Origin: an uncultured Collinsella sp.
GTDB taxonomy: Bacteria; Actinomycetota; Coriobacteriia; Coriobacteriales; Coriobacteriaceae
DNA: 5,427 nt
Direction of reading: 5' to 3'
NCBI GenBank assembly: GCA_902494605.1
Contig: CABUUG010000123.1
Location: 1 to 5,427 of the forward strand
The translations under genes and the position numbers were made by a program. Positions within the stretch are counted from its first letter, which is position 1, and each line of letters opens with the position of its first letter. Shown here one piece after another: positions 1 to 2,999 of this stretch. The notes beneath the pieces were generated by a model. The model saw only the letters and a list, made by a program, of their open reading frames with translations, was not told the DNA's origin and made no database searches.

Positions 1-14
1 CATCAGCCCACCGT

Positions 15-33
15 CCCAAGCAATTTGTTTGGG
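15..33 (+). other. Small hairpin at the left edge
   Basis: Bases 15-22 pair with 26-33 (CCCAAGCA with TGTTTGGG, one G-U pair), leaving a three-base loop. No T-run follows, so it is not a convincing intrinsic terminator. It may be the 3' end structure of an upstream transcript; rplK-rplA commonly lies upstream of rplJ, but no part of such a gene is recognisable in the first bases. Confidence 0.4.
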
Positions 34-251
34 GTCGTCTGCCAACGAAAACCCGGGCTGCCCCAAAGTCACCGCAGGCCGCGCCGCCGAAGGCCAGGCG
101 CAAGGTTTTCGTAGATTCCGCACGAGCCGAAGAGCACTTAATGTGCTCTTCGTGCGAGCCAGGACTTGACCGAGCGAAAACCTTGCGCCTGGCCTTCGGC
201 GGTGCGGCCGGATGGTGGAATTGTGTGCAGCCCGGTTTTCCGTTGACCGAC
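34..251. repeat. Long nested palindrome (about 200 bp) upstream of the rplJ promoter
   Basis: Three layers of inverted repeat are visible. The inner arms 77-111 and 175-209 are complementary over 35 bp; the only non-Watson-Crick position (G83 against T203) would be a G-U pair in RNA. The outer arms 43-61 and 227-245 match over about 18 bp with two one-base bulges, and GTCG (34-37) can pair with CGAC (248-251). The centre holds another hairpin, 128-137 with 143-152 around the loop TTAAT. Bases 62-76 and 210-226 form an internal loop. The outer right arm overlaps the -35 box of the rplJ promoter. As DNA it could extrude a cruciform or be a palindromic repeat of the REP or MITE kind; as read-through RNA it would be a strong RNase III substrate. 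No protein is encoded that I recognise. Confidence 0.8.
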
Positions 252-271
252 GCCGGGGTCCCCGCCATAAT
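243..271 (+). promoter_or_regulatory. Promoter of the rplJ-rplL operon
   Basis: A -35 box TTGACC (243-248) and a -10 box CATAAT (266-271) are separated by 17 bases, matching 10 of 12 positions of the vegetative sigma consensus. Transcription would start near 278, just before the L10 leader, which supports the assignment. The -35 box begins inside the outer arm of the long palindrome. Confidence 0.75.
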
Positions 272-297
272 ACTTTCGGTTCACGCACGAATCCGCT

Positions 298-370
298 GCC
301 AGAGACAGCCGGCGCAAACGGGCCTTACCCGCGAGCTTAATGGGACTTCCCGCCAGCCGAGGTGGTCGAG
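298..370 (+). ncRNA. Ribosomal protein L10 leader (cis-regulatory RNA)
   Basis: This 5' UTR element carries the hallmarks I associate with the L10 leader family: GAGACAGCC near 302-310, GCTTAAT near 335-341, and GCCAGCCGAGG at 352-362 directly upstream of rplJ. Two hairpins can be drawn, CGGG (319-322) with CCCG (328-331) and GGG (342-344) with CCC (349-351). They are enclosed by a short stem, GGC (311-313) with GCC (352-354). In this family the L10(L12)4 complex binds a kink-turn-like fold and reduces expression of its own operon. The position between a good promoter and a terminator just ahead of rplJ agrees. The family call is from recalled consensus, not a covariance search. Confidence 0.75.
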
Positions 371-390
371 TAGATATGTCTTCTCGCCCC
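361..390 (+). promoter_or_regulatory. Candidate antiterminator in the rplJ leader
   Basis: GGTGGTCGAG (361-370) can pair with CTCGCCCC (383-390) with single-base bulges at T363 and T366. This helix would use the 5' strand of the downstream terminator stem (from 386), so the two structures exclude each other. Its 5' side also overlaps the conserved GCCGAGG of the L10 leader, so L10 binding would be expected to favour termination. The pairing is seen in the sequence; the switching is inferred by analogy with the Bacillus subtilis rplJL attenuator. Confidence 0.5.
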
Positions 391-422
391 CGTCGCTCAT
401 GCAGCGCGGGGGCTTTCTTTTT
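386..422 (+). terminator. Intrinsic terminator (attenuator) upstream of rplJ
   Basis: GCCCCCG (386-392) pairs with CGGGGGC (407-413) and CGCT (394-397) with AGCG (403-406), leaving T393 bulged and a five-base loop. A T-rich tract TTTCTTTTT (414-422) follows. It lies between the leader and the rplJ ribosome binding site, so it would end transcription before the coding region unless antitermination occurs. Confidence 0.85.
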
Positions 423-487
423 GGACATGCCCCCGTCACGTCCTTGTGGCGGACCGTGCCCGGAAAGAATTCGAGGAGGTGTAATTC

Positions 488-1009
488 ATGCCCCAGCAGT
501 ACAAAATCGACAAGGTTGCAGAGATCGAGTCCCGTATCGCCGAGAACGCCGGTCTGTTCGTCGTCAACTACAACGGTCTGACGGTTAAGCAGGCTCAGGA
601 GCTGCGTCATCAGCTTCGCGAGTGCGGCGCCGAGATGAAGGTCTACAAGAACAACCTGGTCAAGATCGCTCTCAAGAACCAGGAGCAGCCCGAGATCGAC
701 GAGCTCCTCGCCGGCCCCGTCGCTTATGTGTTCTACGAGTCCGAGCCGGTCGAGGCCGCTAAGGCCCTTAAGGACTTCTCCGCTAAGTCCAAGGGCGTCC
801 TTGAGATCAAGGGCGGTATCTCCGACGGCAAGGCCGTTTCCGCTGATGATGTTAAGGCTATCGCCGAGCTGCCCACCAAGGATCAGCTTCTCGGCCAGAT
901 TGCCGGTCTCATCTCCGGTTTCGCTCGCGACATCGCTGTCTGCGTCAACGGCGTTTCCTCTGGTCTCGCTCGTTCGATCCAGCAGGTCTCCGAGCAGAAG
1001 GCAGCCTAG
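488..1009 (+). CDS. rplJ: 50S ribosomal protein L10
   Basis: This protein (173 aa) is the base of the ribosomal stalk: it binds 23S rRNA with L11 and holds L7/L12 dimers on its C-terminal helix. The N-terminal domain shows family motifs: an ENAGLFVVNYNGL strand followed by VKQAQELRHQLRECGAEMKV, then YKNNLVKIAL, and LLAGPVAYVF with EPVEAAK further on. The motif LPTKDQLLGQIAG precedes the long C-terminal helix (about residues 138-173) that anchors L12. Length is normal for the family. The ATG is chosen because GAGGAGGT (473-480) lies seven bases upstream and the protein begins as L10 usually does. rplL follows after 102 bases in the same unit. Expression is probably controlled by the L10 leader and attenuator directly upstream. 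No oddity is seen in the protein; codon use is that of a highly expressed gene. Confidence 0.98.
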   Translation: MPQQYKIDKVAEIESRIAENAGLFVVNYNGLTVKQAQELRHQLRECGAEMKVYKNNLVKIALKNQEQPEIDELLAGPVAYVFYESEPVEAAKALKDFSAKSKGVLEIKGGISDGKAVSADDVKAIAELPTKDQLLGQIAGLISGFARDIAVCVNGVSSGLARSIQQVSEQKAA

Positions 1010-1024
1010 TTGCTGTTTTCACCC

Positions 1025-1092
1025 GCGGCGGCAACGCCGCACCCCTGGCGCATTCGCGCCGTGTTTTAACTGATCTCCGTGCACAGACACGG
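1025..1092 (+). other. Three consecutive hairpins in the rplJ-rplL spacer
   Basis: GCGGCG (1025-1030) pairs with CGCCGC (1035-1040) around a GCAA tetraloop. GGCGC (1047-1051) pairs with GCGCC (1056-1060) and is followed by GTGTTTT, a weak terminator-like tail. CCGTG (1077-1081) pairs with CACGG (1088-1092) just ahead of the rplL Shine-Dalgarno. They could stabilise or cut the mRNA, or tune the higher output of L12 relative to L10 (four or six copies of L12 per L10). This role is inferred; the hairpins are seen. Confidence 0.6.
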
Positions 1093-1111
1093 AAACCGAA
1101 AGGACTTAGAA

Positions 1112-1489
1112 ATGGCTAAGCTTACCACCGATGAGATCATCGATGCTCTTAAGGAAATGACCCTTCTCGAGGCTTCCGAGCTCGTCAAGGCTATCGAGGA
1201 CACCTTCGGCGTTTCCGCCGCTGCTCCTGCCGCTGTTGTCGCCGCTCCCGCTGCTGGCGCTGCTGAGGCCGAGGAGAAGACCGAGTTTGACGTCGTGCTT
1301 GAGGGCTTCGGCGACAACAAGATCCAGGTCATCAAGGCCGTCCGTGAGCTCACCAACCTTGGCCTGAAGGAGGCCAAGGAGGTCGTCGAGGGCGCTCCCA
1401 AGGCTGTTCTCGAGGGTGCCAAGAAGGAGGACGCCGAGGCTGCCAAGGAGAAGCTCGAGGCTGCTGGCGCTGCTGTCACCCTCAAGTAA
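1112..1489 (+). CDS. rplL: 50S ribosomal protein L7/L12
   Basis: This 125-aa protein forms the mobile stalk dimers that recruit and activate translation GTPases (EF-Tu, EF-G, IF2). Residues 1-34 are the dimerisation and L10-binding domain (LTTDEIIDALKEMTLLEASE). Residues 35-55 are an Ala/Pro/Val-rich flexible hinge. Residues 56-125 are the globular C-terminal domain with KTEFDVVLEGFG, NKIQVIKAVRELT and LGLKEAKEVVEGAPK, which carry the factor-binding surface. The start at ATG 1112 is preferred over an in-frame GTG at 1079: AAAGGA (1099-1104) is seven bases upstream, MAKLT is the usual N-terminus, and the 1079 start would fall inside the hairpin 1077-1092. The gene is the second in the operon with rplJ and is closed by a strong terminator 28 bases after the stop. 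The alternating small-residue hinge is normal for the family. Confidence 0.98.
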   Translation: MAKLTTDEIIDALKEMTLLEASELVKAIEDTFGVSAAAPAAVVAAPAAGAAEAEEKTEFDVVLEGFGDNKIQVIKAVRELTNLGLKEAKEVVEGAPKAVLEGAKKEDAEAAKEKLEAAGAAVTLK

Positions 1490-1517
1490 TCAGGCTTTCT
1501 CGCCAGATTTCTTTGCA

Positions 1518-1550
1518 GACGGGGTTCGCATTGCGAGCCCCGTCTTTTTT
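1518..1550 (+). terminator. Strong intrinsic terminator after rplL
   Basis: GACGGGGTTCGC (1518-1529) pairs with GCGAGCCCCGTC (1533-1544), a 12-bp stem with one G-U pair and a three-base loop. Six Ts (1545-1550) follow. It ends the rplJ-rplL unit and should insulate galU and rpoB from it. Confidence 0.95.
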
Positions 1551-1628
1551 GTTTTTCGGTCCCTCGACATCGGTTGCTCAAACTGCCATGTTCTGTGATT
1601 TGCGTCGTATCGGGTGCCCTGCCGTTGG

Positions 1629-1662
1629 GCAATAAAATTGCACCATTCGAGCAATAATTTGC
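1629..1662. promoter_or_regulatory. Paired GCAA...TTGC palindromes, candidate operator
   Basis: GCAATAAAATTGC (1629-1641) is a perfect 5-3-5 palindrome. GCAATAATTTGC (1651-1662) is a related palindrome with perfect GCAA/TTGC ends. Their centres are about 21.5 bp apart, close to two helical turns, so bound dimers would sit on the same face of the DNA. They lie just upstream of the candidate galU promoter, in a stretch with no gene. The regulator is unknown. Confidence 0.4.
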
Positions 1663-1679
1663 GTTGACCTGCTGAAGAA

Positions 1680-1707
1680 TTGTCTCTGCCTTGTAGCGAC
1701 ATATAGT
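1680..1707 (+). promoter_or_regulatory. Candidate galU promoter
   Basis: TTGTCT (1680-1685) and TATAGT (1702-1707) are 16 bases apart; the -10 box matches five of six consensus positions. Transcription would start near 1714, about 90 bases before the galU start codon. A promoter is expected in this gap because a strong terminator separates it from rplL. An alternative -35, TTGACC at 1664-1669, has no good -10 at the right distance. Confidence 0.5.
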
Positions 1708-1743
1708 TCCAGCGGTAAGATGCTTGGGTATCGCAATTTGGTC

Positions 1744-1784
1744 TGCGGCTGTGTGCCGCACGCATGGGGCGCTTTTGCGCCTGC
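1744..1784 (+). other. Two leader hairpins upstream of galU
   Basis: TGCGGC (1744-1749) pairs with GCCGCA (1755-1760). GGCGC (1768-1772) pairs with GCGCC (1777-1781) around TTTT, and GCA (1762-1764) with TGC (1782-1784) can extend it across a TGG bulge. The galU Shine-Dalgarno begins at once after the second hairpin. No known riboswitch class is recognised. Confidence 0.45.
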
Positions 1785-1803
1785 GAAAGGATCTTTGAAT
1801 AAC

Positions 1804-2712
1804 ATGAAGGCAATCATCCCCGCCGCCGGTCTTGGCACGCGTTTTCTGCCTGGCACTAAGTGCACGCCCAAAGAGATGCTGCCGGTGCTCGACAAGCCCG
1901 TCATTCAGTACGTCGTCGAGGAGGCGCTCGATCCCGAGGAAGTCGACGACGCCATCATCGTTACTTCTCCCGGTAAGCCCGAGCTACTGAACTACTTCCA
2001 GCCCGATCGCTCGCTCGAGAACCTGCTGCGCGAGCGCGGCAAGAACGCCTATGCCGATGCCGTCGCCCACGCTGGCGGTATGCCGGTTGACTTCCGTTAT
2101 CAGTACGAGCCCAAGGGCCTCGGCCATGCTATTCGCTCTGCTGCCGACGCCGTGGCAGGGGAGAACTTCCTGGTTCTTCTGGGCGACTACGTTGTGCCTA
2201 ACCGTGATATCTGCGACAAGATGCTTGCCGTTTCCAAGGAGCACGGTGGCGCTTCGGTTATCGCCGTCGCTGCTTGCTCGCCCGAGGAAGTCAGCCGCTA
2301 CGGCGTTATCGCCGGCGAGCGCGTCGGTTCGCTCGAGGGCGCCGAGGACGTTGCCGATGCCGAGCCGGGCGCTGTCTGGCGCATCGGCGGTCTGGTCGAG
2401 AAGCCCGCTCCCGAGGCGGCTCCGTCCAACCTGTACATCGTCGGTCGCTACCTGCTGAGCCCGCTGGTTATGGACCTGCTCGCCGATCAGCAGGCCGGCA
2501 AGGGCGGCGAGATTCAACTCACCGACGCCATGGCCCGTTCGCTCGACCGTGAGGCCATGTACGCTGTCGTCATCGACCCGCTCTCGGGCTACGACACCGG
2601 CACCCCGTCTGGCTGGATGGCCACCAACGCCCTCATGGCTGCAAGCGACCCCCGCTTTGCCGATGCCTTCTGGGATGCCATCGACGAGCGCGGCGGATTG
2701 ATGCGCAAGTAA
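1804..2712 (+). CDS. galU: UTP-glucose-1-phosphate uridylyltransferase
   Basis: This 302-aa cytoplasmic enzyme makes UDP-glucose and pyrophosphate from UTP and glucose 1-phosphate. The product feeds cell-wall polysaccharide, glycolipid and galactose (Leloir) metabolism. The N-terminal nucleotide-binding loop AAGLGTRFLPGTK (7-19) is followed by PKEMLPVLDKP (22-32). YEPKGLGHAI (101-110) and LLGDYV (125-130, Asp128 the likely Mg2+ ligand) complete the Rossmann core; many homologues have GDD where this has GDY. GGLVEKP (195-201), GGEIQLTDAM (234-243) and GYDTGTPSG (262-270) line the sugar site in this family. Length is normal. ATG 1804 is chosen because the family motif begins at once (MKAIIPAAGLGTR) and GAAAGGA (1785-1791) precedes it. 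An upstream in-frame ATG at 1720 would add 28 unconserved residues read from leader hairpins. Own terminator and likely own promoter make it monocistronic. An RmlA-type thymidylyltransferase is less likely. Confidence 0.95.
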   Translation: MKAIIPAAGLGTRFLPGTKCTPKEMLPVLDKPVIQYVVEEALDPEEVDDAIIVTSPGKPELLNYFQPDRSLENLLRERGKNAYADAVAHAGGMPVDFRYQYEPKGLGHAIRSAADAVAGENFLVLLGDYVVPNRDICDKMLAVSKEHGGASVIAVAACSPEEVSRYGVIAGERVGSLEGAEDVADAEPGAVWRIGGLVEKPAPEAAPSNLYIVGRYLLSPLVMDLLADQQAGKGGEIQLTDAMARSLDREAMYAVVIDPLSGYDTGTPSGWMATNALMAASDPRFADAFWDAIDERGGLMRK

Positions 2713-2732
2713 GCCTTCGGGCATCGACATTT

Positions 2733-2765
2733 ACGGGCGCGGACCTCGGTTCGCGCCCGTTTTTT
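2733..2765 (+). terminator. Intrinsic terminator after galU
   Basis: ACGGGCGCG (2733-2741) pairs perfectly with CGCGCCCGT (2752-2760). The stem can extend inward by up to three pairs around a CTCG loop. Six Ts (2760-2765) follow. It lies 20 bases after the galU stop and separates galU from rpoB. Confidence 0.95.
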
Positions 2766-2788
2766 ATAAGAGCTTCGATTGTCGACTC

Positions 2789-2823
2789 TCTGTTCACAGA
2801 AAATATATGAACAGATGTTCGAT
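2789..2823. promoter_or_regulatory. LexA/SOS-box-like palindrome with an added half-site
   Basis: TGAACAGATGTTCG (2808-2821) matches 13 of 14 positions of the Gram-positive SOS box CGAAC-N4-GTTCG, and its centre AGAT fits the RNRY preference; GAACA and TGTTC are perfect inverted arms. Upstream, TCTGTTCA (2789-2796) is the exact inverse of TGAACAGA (2808-2815), so three TGTTC/GAACA half-sites lie in 30 bases. Weak boxes TTGTCG (2779-2784) and TATATG (2804-2809), 19 bases apart, would make a promoter that the site overlaps. The site lies about 100 bases before the main rpoB promoter. LexA binding is inferred from the consensus. Confidence 0.4.
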
Positions 2824-2898
2824 ACACATACATCTACCTGCGTGTTTTCTGTCGAAAAACTTTGCTACTCCAAAAACTCAATCGCGTCAAGGCTTTTC

Positions 2899-2926
2899 TT
2901 GCCCAACGGTCGGTACCTGATAAACT
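2899..2926 (+). promoter_or_regulatory. rpoB promoter with extended -10
   Basis: TTGCCC (2899-2904) and TAAACT (2921-2926) are 16 bases apart. A TG at 2918-2919 one base before the -10 makes an extended -10 element, which offsets the modest hexamers. Transcription would start near 2933, about 67 bases before the rpoB start. A promoter is needed here because galU ends in a terminator. Confidence 0.6.
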
Positions 2927-2942
2927 ATTAGGTTGCGATAAC

Positions 2943-2963
2943 TGGCGAAGCTATGCCTCGCCA
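2943..2963 (+). other. Hairpin in the rpoB 5' UTR
   Basis: TGGCGA (2943-2948) pairs with TCGCCA (2958-2963) around a nine-base loop, and GGT (2931-2933) may pair with ACC (2964-2966) to extend it. It sits close to the predicted transcript 5' end and 20 bases before the Shine-Dalgarno. It could protect the mRNA end or be a regulator site; no known RNA family is recognised. Confidence 0.4.
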
Positions 2964-2983
2964 ACCCACCGAGCATTTCCGTG

Positions 2984-2990
2984 AAGGAGG
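2984..2990 (+). promoter_or_regulatory. Ribosome binding site of rpoB
   Basis: AAGGAGG is a near-perfect match to the 16S anti-Shine-Dalgarno. It lies nine bases before a GTG at 3000, and so decides that this non-ATG codon is the start. Confidence 0.9.
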
Positions 2991-2999
2991 AAAAACCTG

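Noticed and set aside
1..114. End of an upstream coding region such as rplA
   Set aside because: Frames 1 and 2 stop at 112 and about 168 and frame 3 runs on, but none of the translations resembles the C-terminus of L1 or another known protein.
138..428. A 96-codon minus-strand open frame in the same region
   Set aside because: It is explained by the palindromic and structured RNA sequence; no homology is recognised and it would cross the rplJ promoter.
141..581. A 146-codon plus-strand open frame across the leader region
   Set aside because: It runs through the palindrome, promoter, L10 leader and terminator and into rplJ in another frame, has no ribosome binding site and no recognisable domain.
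1079..1111. An 11-residue extension of L7/L12 from the GTG at 1079
   Set aside because: It has no Shine-Dalgarno and lies in a hairpin, and the family N-terminus MAKLT starts at 1112.
1664..1669. TTGACC as the galU -35 box
   Set aside because: No acceptable -10 hexamer lies 15-19 bases downstream; the TTGTCT/TATAGT pair is better.
1066..1761. A 231-codon minus-strand open frame opposite rplL
   Set aside because: It is a Ser/Ala-rich shadow of the rplL gene and its flanks, and reads through the strong terminator.
1720..1803. N-terminal extension of GalU from the ATG at 1720
   Set aside because: The extra 28 residues are encoded by the leader hairpins and the Shine-Dalgarno; the family begins at MKAIIPAAG, encoded from 1804.
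2807..2920. A 37-codon open frame beginning inside the SOS-like site
   Set aside because: No ribosome binding site, no recognisable features, and it ends in the rpoB -10 region; likely chance.
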